A model generated the notes under the pieces. It saw nothing but the letters and a program-made list of their open reading frames with translations, searched no databases and was not told where the DNA came from. 64,000 bases of DNA from Dryocola sp032000125. GTDB taxonomy: Bacteria; Pseudomonadota; Gammaproteobacteria; Enterobacterales; Enterobacteriaceae. Both the position numbers and the translations under genes were made by a program. Positions 16,351-24,471 of the stretch are shown here, piece by piece (position 1 is the stretch's first letter; every line of letters begins with the position of its first letter). The stretch lies in contig DAMALH010000016.1 in the NCBI GenBank assembly GCA_032000125.1, forward strand, positions 34,599-98,598, read 5' to 3'.

Positions 16351-17213
16351 AAATTGCTCTGGTTATGCCGGATGGAGAAAGTCAGCAGCGCAATGAGTTT
16401 GGAAGCTTTCTTGCTAACAGCCGCCTGACTTCAGCGGCGTGCGAGCGCTGGCAGCTTCCCGCTATGGATTTTACGGAAAATGCGTTAGCCGCACTTGCCG
16501 CTGAGTTTGCGCAAAATGCGGTAGATATGCTGCTTTTCCCTTCCGGCTGGCAGGGGGCTGAACTGGCAACGCGCCTGGCGTTCAGGCTTGGCGGCGATGC
16601 GCTGAGCAACGTCAACCACGGAGATTTTGCCGATCGGTGCAGCGTGAACAAACCCGCCTGTGGCGGAGCGATGGAAGCCGAAATCAGGCTACAAACCAGG
16701 CCCTGGTGCCTTAGCGTAGCAGCGGCGCCGGGGGCGACGGCCTGGCAGCCCGATTGCCCCACGGTGCCTCTTGCGGCAACAGACGCTGAACCGGACTGGC
16801 TGGTAAGCCAAAGTACAATACTTAAGGCGCAGGCGGGTGGATTAGCGGAGGCAAAGTTTGTGCTGGCGGCAGGGCGGGGAGTAGAAAGCGCGGACAATAT
16901 GCGGCGGTTCGAAGCGCTGGCGGAACAGTGGGGGGCAGAGGTTGGCGCGAGCCGCGAAGCCGTAATGCACGCCTGGTGCGGCATGGATCGTCTGATAGGG
17001 ATGTCCGGCACCCAGGTGGCGCCAGAGATTTGTATTGTAGCCGGTGTCTCGGGAGCTTCCGCTTTTACCAGCGGAATTAACCGTAGCCGGTTTATCGTCG
17101 CTATCAACAACGATCCCCAGGCGCCTGTTTTCAGGCAGGCGGACGTGGGGGTTGTTGATGAGCTGATGCCGGTGCTCGAAGCGCTGGACGAACTCGCTAC
17201 GGCAAAAGCTTAG
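16347..17213 (+). CDS. ygcQ: YgcQ, electron transfer flavoprotein alpha-like subunit
   Basis: 288 aa, overlapping ygcR by ATGA. The C-terminal FAD-binding ETF-alpha domain is clear: AGRGVESADNMRRFEALAEQ, EVGASREAVMHAWC, GMSGTQVAPEICIVAGVSGASAF, and VAINNDPQAPVFRQADVGVV. It forms the FAD-carrying half of the YgcQ-YgcR heterodimer. The stop at 17213 lies 17 nt inside the 3' end of the convergent ygcP, so the two mRNAs overlap at their tails. Confidence 0.93.
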   Translation: MKIALVMPDGESQQRNEFGSFLANSRLTSAACERWQLPAMDFTENALAALAAEFAQNAVDMLLFPSGWQGAELATRLAFRLGGDALSNVNHGDFADRCSVNKPACGGAMEAEIRLQTRPWCLSVAAAPGATAWQPDCPTVPLAATDAEPDWLVSQSTILKAQAGGLAEAKFVLAAGRGVESADNMRRFEALAEQWGAEVGASREAVMHAWCGMDRLIGMSGTQVAPEICIVAGVSGASAFTSGINRSRFIVAINNDPQAPVFRQADVGVVDELMPVLEALDELATAKA

Positions 17214-17772
17214 CCAGTTGCCAGACGCCGGTATTAGTCGTGGCGATGGCGAGCGCGCCGGCGTTTAACGCGTTATTGGCGTCTTCCGCATCGCAAACCA
17301 GGCCCCCGGCGATAACCGGCAGATCGATCTTATCCGTTACCCACTTCATCACTTTTGGCATGCAGCCCGGCAGGATTTCGATGCAGTCCGGGTTCGACTG
17401 CGCCACCTGCTTATCGATATTGTGATAGGAAATTGAATCAACGATAAACAGCCGGTGAATGGCGAAAAACCCCTGCGCGCGTGCGGCTTTCACCATCGAC
17501 GCTTTGGTGCTGATGATGCCATCGGCGGCCGTCACCAGCTTCAGGAAGTTAATCACGATCTCTTTATTCGAGGTGCCTTCCAGTAAATCCACATGCACAA
17601 AGGCGTACTTATCGGCCTTTTTGATCTGCTGGACGATGCCGGTAATGGTGCAGATATTGCCATAGAGCACGGAAATAAACTTACAGTCAGACTCCAGCGC
17701 GAGCTGCAGGCTCTGGTTATCTTTTACCGCGGCGATAAGCGGGTGTTGCTTGAGTAAAGGCATTAAAGACAC
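17197..17772 (-). CDS. ygcP: YgcP, GlpP-family transcription antiterminator
   Basis: 191 aa from a GTG at 17772 (GGAG eight nt upstream); an ATG three codons in, at 17763, is the alternative. It is a GlpP-type TIM barrel; in Bacillus, GlpP binds glycerol-3-phosphate and prevents termination in glp leader mRNAs. Visible blocks: HPLIAAVKDNQSLQLALES at the N-terminus, YAFVHVDLLEGTSNKEIVI, DGIISTKASMVKAARA, DCIEILPGCMPKVM, and LPVIAGGLVCDAEDA. It is the last gene of ygcNOP. The paired leaders before yqcE and ygcW are its likely RNA targets; this link is inference, not known for the enteric protein. Confidence 0.9.
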   Translation of the reverse strand: MSLMPLLKQHPLIAAVKDNQSLQLALESDCKFISVLYGNICTITGIVQQIKKADKYAFVHVDLLEGTSNKEIVINFLKLVTAADGIISTKASMVKAARAQGFFAIHRLFIVDSISYHNIDKQVAQSNPDCIEILPGCMPKVMKWVTDKIDLPVIAGGLVCDAEDANNALNAGALAIATTNTGVWQLAKLLP

Positions 17773-17792
17773 AGCAGGAACTCCATTCTTTA

Positions 17793-17830
17793 ACCCGGTA
17801 TAGATAAGGCCGCGGCCTGAAAAACCGGGT
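17793..17830 (-). promoter_or_regulatory. Nested palindromes between ygcO and ygcP
   Basis: ACCCGGT (17793-17799) and ACCGGGT (17824-17830) bracket the perfect palindrome GGCCGCGGCC (17808-17817). On the minus-strand mRNA this makes a compact hairpin ending shortly before the ygcP SD. There is no T run. It could set ygcP expression relative to ygcNO. Function not known. Confidence 0.45.
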
Positions 17831-17837
17831 ATGACAT

Positions 17838-18110
17838 TTAACCAAAGCGTAGCTGGATGCCCAAGCCCGCAGACGGATAGCGCCAGCGGCTGAGAGTTTG
17901 CTCATCGCACAGCAGACGACAGGTGCCGCACTCCAGACAGCCGCCGGGGTCAATGACCAGGCCGCTGTTCTCGTTGAAGCGATACAGTCCGGCGGGACAG
18001 GCCTTCACCAGCACGGAGAGCGTGGCGTAATCGGCATGGTCTGCCAGCACAATATGGGGTTCAGCATCCGGGATATAGCGATTTTTTGCCAGTTTTTCAT
18101 TAACGTTCAC
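17838..18110 (-). CDS. ygcO: YgcO, FixX-like ferredoxin
   Basis: 90 aa, 4-nt overlap with the end of ygcN. FixX/ETF-QO ferredoxin type: a single cluster motif ECGTCRLLCDE (C-x2-C-x3-C within CLECGTCRLLC) plus an upstream Cys in VKACPAGLYRF, enough for one 4Fe-4S cluster. It should serve as the iron-sulfur partner of the flavoprotein YgcN, passing electrons from the ETF-like YgcQR towards quinone. Role by analogy with FixCX. Confidence 0.9.
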   Translation of the reverse strand: MNVNEKLAKNRYIPDAEPHIVLADHADYATLSVLVKACPAGLYRFNENSGLVIDPGGCLECGTCRLLCDEQTLSRWRYPSAGLGIQLRFG

Positions 18111-19381
18111 AGGCTTCTGGCTCCTCGAAAAATATCTTTAACCAGGCGCGACCAGCCGGTACGTCGGGCGTGACGCCACAGCAGCGCCGCCAGGCGATGC
18201 GGCGTGTTACAGCCGACAGAATGAACCTCATGCTGGATTGCGGAAAGCAAATCGGGGTAAGCCTGGTAGAGCGCGGGCGTTTGCAGGAATTCGGGTATTT
18301 TCTGGTAGCGGGACATGATTGACCACAGCGAATTTATTTCAAGCTGCCGCCGGTAAACAGGCCCCAGGTCCGTGTCGTCGTTTTCCCGCAGCGCGGTAAT
18401 TAACGTCCGGGCCGCTGCCTGCGCCGAAAGCGCGGCTAAATCCATACCGCGAATCGTAAAGCCGGTATTCACGCAAAAGCGGGCGCTGTCGCCCACCAGC
18501 AGATAGCCTTTTCCCGCAAGGCGTTCAGGCACGCCCTTTAGGCCGCATTCCGGAATCAAATGCGCGCCGTACTCCATGACTTCCGTCCCCCGTAGTAAAG
18601 GGCGTAGCGAAGGATGCCGTTTAAATTGTTCCAGCAGTTCAGGAAGCGGGACGGGAGCGCCGCGAAGCGAAGAAAGCGGGCAAACCAGGCCGAGGGAGAG
18701 CGTTTCGTTATTGGTATACAGAAAGCCACCGGCGGGCAGATCGGCGCAGATACCGCCGGTAAACAGCCAGGCTGCGCCTTCATTACCTTCCAGCGCAAAG
18801 CGGTTTTCCAGCGTTTCTTTCGGGAGGGCAAGTATCTCTTTTACGCCCACCGCCACGCCGTTTTCCGACAGCTTTTTCACCAGCAGATGTTGTTCGGCCA
18901 GCAGCGTATTCGCCCCTTCGGCAATCACCACCGTTTTCGCAAACAGCGCTTCGCCCTCAACGATAACGCCGCGTACCGCGCCGTTTTCAATCTTAAAAGA
19001 TTCAACCTGCACGCCAGTAAGACACTGCGCGCCAGCTTGTTCAGCCTGAGCGAACAGCCACGGATCGAGCCGCGCGCGCAAAACGCTCCAGCAGGCGGCG
19101 TCGGCATGGTGATAGTCAAGCGTAGAGGCTCCGCCGTTTGTCAGGGCGGAAAGTTTTTCGCGGGTGATCTTTCTCTCAAGCGGGGCCGAGCGGACAAAGT
19201 CGGGAAAGATGGCTTCAAAGGCATAGCTGTAAAGCCTGCCGCCGGACAGATTCTTTTCGCCGGGCCCGGCGGCTCGTTCGAGCAGCAAAACTTTTAGCCC
19301 GGCGCGAGCGCAAAGCGTGGCGCAGCAGGAACCTGCGACGCCTGCGCCTACGACAATAACATCGAAATCTGGAGTGGACAT
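18107..19381 (-). CDS. ygcN: YgcN, FixC-like flavoprotein oxidoreductase
   Basis: 424 aa from the ATG at 19381 (MSTPDFDVIVVGAGVAG), chosen because AGGTG sits six nt upstream; a GTG at 19390 would add MRR. FAD-binding Rossmann motif GAGVAGSCCATLCARAG, then NLSGGRLYSYAFEAIFP and KGYLLVGDSARFCVNTGFTIRGMD, as in FixC and ETF-quinone oxidoreductase. First gene of ygcN-ygcO-ygcP. With YgcO it forms the presumed electron exit from YgcQR. No copy of the twin attenuator leader is visible upstream (19382-19494). Confidence 0.92.
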   Translation of the reverse strand: MSTPDFDVIVVGAGVAGSCCATLCARAGLKVLLLERAAGPGEKNLSGGRLYSYAFEAIFPDFVRSAPLERKITREKLSALTNGGASTLDYHHADAACWSVLRARLDPWLFAQAEQAGAQCLTGVQVESFKIENGAVRGVIVEGEALFAKTVVIAEGANTLLAEQHLLVKKLSENGVAVGVKEILALPKETLENRFALEGNEGAAWLFTGGICADLPAGGFLYTNNETLSLGLVCPLSSLRGAPVPLPELLEQFKRHPSLRPLLRGTEVMEYGAHLIPECGLKGVPERLAGKGYLLVGDSARFCVNTGFTIRGMDLAALSAQAAARTLITALRENDDTDLGPVYRRQLEINSLWSIMSRYQKIPEFLQTPALYQAYPDLLSAIQHEVHSVGCNTPHRLAALLWRHARRTGWSRLVKDIFRGARSL

Positions 19382-19494
19382 CCTGCGCACCTGTTTATTG
19401 CGACAGGGCAGAGTAGCAAAACGCCAGGAAGATTAGTTTGACGCGGGGCGCAGAGCATAAAGTCCGGAAAGCGGCTTGCGAACTTCAGGAGCGA

Positions 19495-19854
19495 TTAGCC
19501 TTTATACACGCAGCCTGCGGTACAGGTTTCTTTAATCATTACCGCGCTAAGAAGCGGTACGAGCGGTTTCATCTCGTCCCAAATCCATTTTGCCAGCACT
19601 TCGCTGGTGGGGTTCTCAAGACCTGGAATATCATTCAGATAGTAATGATCCAGCCTGTCGTAAGTAGGTTTAAACGCGGCCTTCAGTTCGGAAAAATCCA
19701 TAATCCAGCCCGTATACGGATCGACCTCGCCGGTAATTTCCAGGCGCACCATAAACGAGTGGCCGTGCAGGCGACCGCACTTATGGCCTTCCGGCACATG
19801 CGGCAGGCGGTGAGCGGCTTCGAAGGTAAAATCTTTAAACAGGGTGGTTGCCAT
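19495..19854 (-). CDS. queD: 6-carboxy-5,6,7,8-tetrahydropterin synthase
   Basis: 119 aa from the ATG at 19854 (MATTLFKDFTFEAAHRLPHV), matching E. coli QueD; the longer reading from 19932 is not family-supported. It converts dihydroneopterin triphosphate to 6-carboxytetrahydropterin in queuosine synthesis, feeding QueE. Zinc-binding His residues are in EAAHRL and RLHGHSF, and the catalytic Cys in HKCGRLHGH. The C-terminal ETCTAGCVYKG is conserved. It is divergent from cysJ. Confidence 0.96.
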   Translation of the reverse strand: MATTLFKDFTFEAAHRLPHVPEGHKCGRLHGHSFMVRLEITGEVDPYTGWIMDFSELKAAFKPTYDRLDHYYLNDIPGLENPTSEVLAKWIWDEMKPLVPLLSAVMIKETCTAGCVYKG

Positions 19855-20170
19855 TATTGCAGTCTCAGTAGGGCGAAAAACCGCCGCATAGTACCGGAAT
19901 CCATTATTTTGCGCATTAACTAAAGCTGTCATCCGGGCTTATTCGTCTTTCCTTGCCGCTTTCAGGAAATTAACCTCTTTTATATCAATTAATTGCTTAA
20001 CCTCTTTTGATGTTATGGGTTACCCGAAAAAACGGTTAGTCATTTTGGTTATTTGTTATTTCCATCCCTTCTTTAATTGTTATTATCCGGCTGGTTAACC
20101 TTACCCTATGAATGCTTTTTACCGTTAAACGTTGAAAACGGTACCCTTTGCTACTGGAACCTAATCAAGC
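19855..20170. promoter_or_regulatory. queD-cysJ divergent intergenic region, CysB-dependent promoter expected
   Basis: 316 nt without a credible gene. The cysJ-proximal half is T-rich with repeated GGTTA/TTATT steps (about 20025-20075), which is typical of CysB targets. TATTAT at 20081-20086 is a possible -10 for cysJIH. In enterics CysB with N-acetylserine activates cysJIH. Exact CysB sites cannot be fixed by eye. Confidence 0.5.
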
Positions 20171-21976
20171 ATGACAACTCAGGCCCCACCGACCGCTTTG
20201 CTGCCGCTTACCCCGGAGCAACTGGCACGCCTCCAGGCGGCGACAACCGACTTCTCACAGACCCAACTGGCCTGGCTTTCCGGCTATTTCTGGGGAATGA
20301 TTAATCAGCATCCGGGCGCGGCGGCTACAGCGCAGCCGCCTGCGGCTGAAGTGCCGGTTATCACCTTGATTTCCGCCTCCCAGACCGGCAATGCGCGTCG
20401 CGTTAGCGAGCAGTTACGTGACGATCTGCTGGCGGCCAAACTGAACGTTAATCTGGTCAACGCGGGCGACTATAAATTCAAACAGATCGCTCAGGAAAAA
20501 CTGCTGATTGTTGTCACCTCCACGCAGGGTGAAGGCGAGCCGCCAGAAGAGGCGGTGGCGCTGCATAAGTTCCTGTTCTCGAAAAAAGCGCCGAAGCTTA
20601 CCGATACGGCGTTTGCCGTATTTAGCCTTGGCGACACGTCCTACGAATTTTTCTGCCAGTCCGGCAAAGATTTCGATTCTAAACTCGCGGAGTTGGGCGG
20701 CGTTCGCCTGCTGGATCGCGTAGATGCCGACGTGGAGTTCCAGCCCGCAGCGCAGCAGTGGCGCGGTGAAATCGTTGAGCTGCTGAAATCGCGCGTGCCG
20801 GCGGAAACGCCAGCCCAGGCCAGGATCACCGCAACCGGCGTGGTAAACGAAGTCTTCACCAGCCCGTACAGCAAAGAAGCGCCGCTGACGGCGACGCTTG
20901 CGGTTAATCAAAAAATCACCGGCCGCGATTCTGAAAAAGACGTGCGGCATGTCGAAATCGAGCTGGGGGATTCCGGCCTGCGTTACCAGCCGGGCGATGC
21001 GCTTGGCGTCTGGTATCAGAACGATCCTGCTCTGGTAAAAGAGCTGGTGGAACTGCTGTGGCTGAAGGGTGACGAAAGCGTGTCCGTTGAGGGCAAAACG
21101 CTGCCGCTGAGCGAAGCGCTGGAATGGCATTTCGAGCTGACGGTTAACACCAGCAATATCGTTGAAAAATATGCCCAGCTTACCCGCAACGCGGCGCTGC
21201 TGGAGCTGGCTGGCGATAAAACCAAACTCCAGCACTTTGCCCAGAGCACGCCGATTGTCGATATGGTGCGTTATGCCCCGGCTGAACTGAGCGCGGAACA
21301 GCTCATTGAGCTGCTGCGTCCGCTTACGCCGCGCCTGTATTCCATCGCCTCTTCGCAGGCTGAAGCCGAAAGCGAAGTGCATATTACCGTCGGCGTTGTG
21401 CGCTACGACATAGAAGGCCGCGCCCGCACCGGCGGCGCTTCCGGCTTCCTTGCCGACAGGCTTGTCGAGGATGGCGAAGTCCGCGTGTTCATCGAACACA
21501 ACGATAACTTCCGCCTGCCGGCTAACCCGGAAACCCCGGTGATAATGATTGGTCCGGGCACGGGTATCGCCCCGTTCCGCGCCTTCATGCAGCAGCGTGA
21601 AAACGATGGCGCAACGGGTAAAAACTGGCTGTTCTTCGGCAACCCGCATTTTACTGAAGATTTCCTCTATCAGGTGGAATGGCAGCGCTACGTCAAAGAG
21701 GGCCTGCTGACGAATATCGATCTGGCCTGGTCCCGTGACCAGCAACATAAAATATACGTACAAGATAAGCTGCGCGAAAAAGGCGCGGAACTGTGGAACT
21801 GGATTAACGAAGGTGCCCACATTTACGTTTGCGGCGACGCCAATCGTATGGCGAAAGACGTTGAGCAGGCGTTACTGGAAGTGGTTGCCGAGTTCGGGGG
21901 TATGGACCTTGAGTCGGCAGATGAATTTTTAAGTGAGCTGCGCATTGAGCGCCGTTATCAGCGAGATGTCTACTAA
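20171..21976 (+). CDS. cysJ: Sulfite reductase flavoprotein (alpha) subunit
   Basis: 601 aa (E. coli 599). It passes electrons from NADPH through FAD and FMN to CysI for reduction of sulfite to sulfide. Domains in order: N-terminal flavodoxin FMN domain (SASQTGNARRVSEQL, STQGEGEPPEEA), a connecting domain, FAD-binding domain (RLYSIASSQAE, GGASGFLADRL), and NADPH-binding domain (MIGPGTGIAPFRAFMQQR, YVCGDANRMAKDVE, ending RYQRDVY). First gene of cysJIH; its stop overlaps the cysI start by one base. Confidence 0.97.
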   Translation: MTTQAPPTALLPLTPEQLARLQAATTDFSQTQLAWLSGYFWGMINQHPGAAATAQPPAAEVPVITLISASQTGNARRVSEQLRDDLLAAKLNVNLVNAGDYKFKQIAQEKLLIVVTSTQGEGEPPEEAVALHKFLFSKKAPKLTDTAFAVFSLGDTSYEFFCQSGKDFDSKLAELGGVRLLDRVDADVEFQPAAQQWRGEIVELLKSRVPAETPAQARITATGVVNEVFTSPYSKEAPLTATLAVNQKITGRDSEKDVRHVEIELGDSGLRYQPGDALGVWYQNDPALVKELVELLWLKGDESVSVEGKTLPLSEALEWHFELTVNTSNIVEKYAQLTRNAALLELAGDKTKLQHFAQSTPIVDMVRYAPAELSAEQLIELLRPLTPRLYSIASSQAEAESEVHITVGVVRYDIEGRARTGGASGFLADRLVEDGEVRVFIEHNDNFRLPANPETPVIMIGPGTGIAPFRAFMQQRENDGATGKNWLFFGNPHFTEDFLYQVEWQRYVKEGLLTNIDLAWSRDQQHKIYVQDKLREKGAELWNWINEGAHIYVCGDANRMAKDVEQALLEVVAEFGGMDLESADEFLSELRIERRYQRDVY

Positions 21977-23688
21977 TGAGCGAAAAACACCCTGGACCTT
22001 TAGTGGTTGACGGAAAACTGACTGATGCCGAGCGCATGAAGCGTGAAAGTAACTTCCTGCGCGGCACCATTAAAGAAGATTTACAGGACGGGCTCACCGG
22101 TGGCTTTAAGGGCGACAACTTCCTGCTTATCCGCTTCCACGGCATGTATCAGCAGGATGACCGCGATATTCGCGCCGAGCGCGCCGCGCAGAAGCTGGAA
22201 CCGCGTCACGCCATGATGCTGCGCTGCCGTTTGCCGGGCGGGATCGTCACCACGGAGCAGTGGCGCGCCATCGATAAATTCGCCGAAGACAAAACGATTT
22301 ACGGCAGCATTCGTCTGACTAACCGCCAGACCTTCCAGTTTCACGGCATTCTGAAGAAGAACGTGAAGCCTGCCCATGAGATGCTGCATGAGGTGGGCCT
22401 GGACGCGCTGGCGACCGCCAACGACATGAACCGTAACGTGCTGTGTACGTCAAACCCGATTGAGTCCAGTCTGCACCAGGAAGCGTACGAGTGGGCGAAA
22501 AAGCTCTCCGAGCATTTGCTGCCGCGCACTCGTGCCTACGCTGAGATCTGGTGGGATCAGGAGAAAGTCGCCACCACCGACGAAGAGCCGATCCTGGGCG
22601 CGACCTATCTGCCGCGTAAATTTAAAACCACGGTTGTAGTGCCGCCGCAAAACGACGTCGATCTGCATGCCAACGACATGAACTTCATCGCGATTGCCAA
22701 AGACGGCAAGCTGGTGGGCTTCAACCTGCTGGTAGGCGGTGGCCTGTCCATCGAGCACGGCAACAAGGCAACCTACGCCCGCACCGCAAGCGAATTTGGC
22801 TATATCCCGCTTGAGCACACGCTGGCCGTAGCGGAAGCGGTTGTGACGACGCAGCGCGACTGGGGCAACCGTACCGATCGTAAAAACGCCAAGACCAAAT
22901 ATACGCTTGAGCGCGTTGGCGTCGATGTGTTCAAGGCGGAGGTGGAGCGCCGCGCGGGGATTACCTTTGAGCCGATCCGTCCTTACGAATTCACCGGTCG
23001 CGGCGACCGTATTGGCTGGGTAAACGGCATTGACGATAAATGGCACCTGACGCTGTTTATCGAAAACGGCCGCATCCTGGACTATCCGGGCCGTCCGTTG
23101 AAAACCGGGCTGATGGAAATCGCCAAGATCCACAAAGGCGATTTCCGCCTCACCGCTAACCAGAACCTGATCGTGGCGGGCGTGCCGGCAAGTGAAAAAG
23201 CGAAAATCGAGAAGATCGCCAAAGATCATGGGCTGATGCACGCGGCGAAACCCCAGCGTGAAAACTCCATGGCCTGCGTGTCATTCCCGACCTGTCCGCT
23301 GGCGATGGCCGAAGCGGAACGCTTCCTGCCGCAGTTTGTGACTAAAGTTGAAGACGTGATGGAAAAGCATCACGTGGGCGATGAAAACATTGTTCTGCGC
23401 GTAACCGGCTGCCCGAACGGCTGTGGCCGCTCAATGCTGGCGGAAATTGGCCTGGTGGGCAAAGCGCCGGGGCGTTACAACCTGCATATCGGCGGTAACC
23501 GCATCGGCACTCGCATTCCGCGCATGTACCGTGAAAATATTACCGAGCCAGAGATTCTGGCATCGATAGATGAACTGGTGGGCCGCTGGGCGAAAGAGCG
23601 TGAAGCTGACGAAGGCTTCGGTGATTTTACTGTCCGCGCCGGTATTATTCGTCCGGTGCTCGATCCGGCTCGTGATTTTTGGGAATAA
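21976..23688 (+). CDS. cysI: Sulfite reductase hemoprotein (beta) subunit
   Basis: 570 aa, E. coli length. It reduces sulfite to sulfide with six electrons at a coupled siroheme/4Fe-4S centre. The cluster Cys residues appear as ACVSFPTCPLA (C-x5-C) and TGCPNGCGRS (C-x3-C). Substrate-contacting Arg/Lys-rich segments include RLTNRQTFQFHG. Start ATG at 21976 overlaps the cysJ stop. cysH follows 16 nt downstream. Confidence 0.97.
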   Translation: MSEKHPGPLVVDGKLTDAERMKRESNFLRGTIKEDLQDGLTGGFKGDNFLLIRFHGMYQQDDRDIRAERAAQKLEPRHAMMLRCRLPGGIVTTEQWRAIDKFAEDKTIYGSIRLTNRQTFQFHGILKKNVKPAHEMLHEVGLDALATANDMNRNVLCTSNPIESSLHQEAYEWAKKLSEHLLPRTRAYAEIWWDQEKVATTDEEPILGATYLPRKFKTTVVVPPQNDVDLHANDMNFIAIAKDGKLVGFNLLVGGGLSIEHGNKATYARTASEFGYIPLEHTLAVAEAVVTTQRDWGNRTDRKNAKTKYTLERVGVDVFKAEVERRAGITFEPIRPYEFTGRGDRIGWVNGIDDKWHLTLFIENGRILDYPGRPLKTGLMEIAKIHKGDFRLTANQNLIVAGVPASEKAKIEKIAKDHGLMHAAKPQRENSMACVSFPTCPLAMAEAERFLPQFVTKVEDVMEKHHVGDENIVLRVTGCPNGCGRSMLAEIGLVGKAPGRYNLHIGGNRIGTRIPRMYRENITEPEILASIDELVGRWAKEREADEGFGDFTVRAGIIRPVLDPARDFWE

Positions 23689-23704
23689 CCTAAGCGAGGA
23701 ACGT

Positions 23705-24436
23705 ATGTCCGTACTCGATCTACAAGCGCTGAACGAATTACCGAAAGTCGAGCGCGTGCTGGCGCTGGCCGAGGTAAATGCTCAGCTCGAAAAGCTCAGC
23801 GCGCAGGAGCGCGTAGGCTGGGCGCTGGAAAACCTGCCCGGCGAGTTTGTGCTGTCCTCGAGTTTTGGCATCCAGGCGGCGGTGAGTCTGCATCTGGTTT
23901 CTCAGCAGCGCCCGGATATTCCGGTGATCCTTACCGATACCGGTTATCTGTTTCCGGAAACCTATCAGTTTATTGATGAGCTGACGGACAAGCTGAAGCT
24001 CAATCTGAAAGTGTTCAGCGCGAAGGAAAGCGCGGCCTGGCAGGAAGCGCGCTACGGCAAGCTGTGGGAGCAGGGCGTCGAAGGCATTGAGAAATACAAT
24101 GCAATCAATAAAGTTGAGCCGATGAACCGCGCGTTGCAGGAGCTGGGCGGGCAAACCTGGTTTGCCGGACTCAGGCGCGAACAATCCGGCAGCCGGGCGA
24201 ATTTGCCCGTGCTGGCGATTCAGCGCGGCGTGTTTAAGGTCCTGCCGATCATCGACTGGGACAACCGCACGGTTTACCAGTATCTCACCGAGCATGGCCT
24301 GAAATACCATCCGCTGTGGGATCAGGGTTATCTGTCGGTCGGCGATACCCACACCACGAGGAAGTGGGAGCCGGGTATGGCGGAAGAAGAGACGCGCTTC
24401 TTTGGCCTCAAGCGCGAGTGCGGCCTGCACGAGTAA
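23705..24436 (+). CDS. cysH: PAPS reductase
   Basis: 243 aa from the ATG at 23705 (MSVLDLQALNELPKVERVL), SD GAGGA. It reduces 3'-phosphoadenylyl sulfate to sulfite with thioredoxin. PP-loop-type motif SSSFGIQAAVSLHLV, and the C-terminal catalytic Cys in ECGLHE. It lacks the extra Cys pairs of APS reductases. It closes the cysJIH operon. In E. coli the cas genes and CRISPR lie between cysH and iap; here iap follows convergently 35 nt later. Confidence 0.97.
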   Translation: MSVLDLQALNELPKVERVLALAEVNAQLEKLSAQERVGWALENLPGEFVLSSSFGIQAAVSLHLVSQQRPDIPVILTDTGYLFPETYQFIDELTDKLKLNLKVFSAKESAAWQEARYGKLWEQGVEGIEKYNAINKVEPMNRALQELGGQTWFAGLRREQSGSRANLPVLAIQRGVFKVLPIIDWDNRTVYQYLTEHGLKYHPLWDQGYLSVGDTHTTRKWEPGMAEEETRFFGLKRECGLHE

Positions 24437-24445
24437 AGTAAAGCT

Positions 24446-24469
24446 TGCTCCCCGTTACGGCGGGGAGCA
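24446..24469. terminator. Bidirectional hairpin between cysH and iap
   Basis: TGCTCCCCG and CGGGGAGCA, a 9-bp stem with loop TTACGG, extended by AAGC/GCTT with one bulge. It lies between two convergent genes. T content after the stem is modest on both strands. Confidence 0.75.
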
Positions 24470-24471
24470 GC

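Noticed and set aside
20414..21820. 468-aa minus-strand open frame across cysJ
   Set aside because: Shadow of cysJ codon structure; composition and lack of homology-like motifs argue against a gene.
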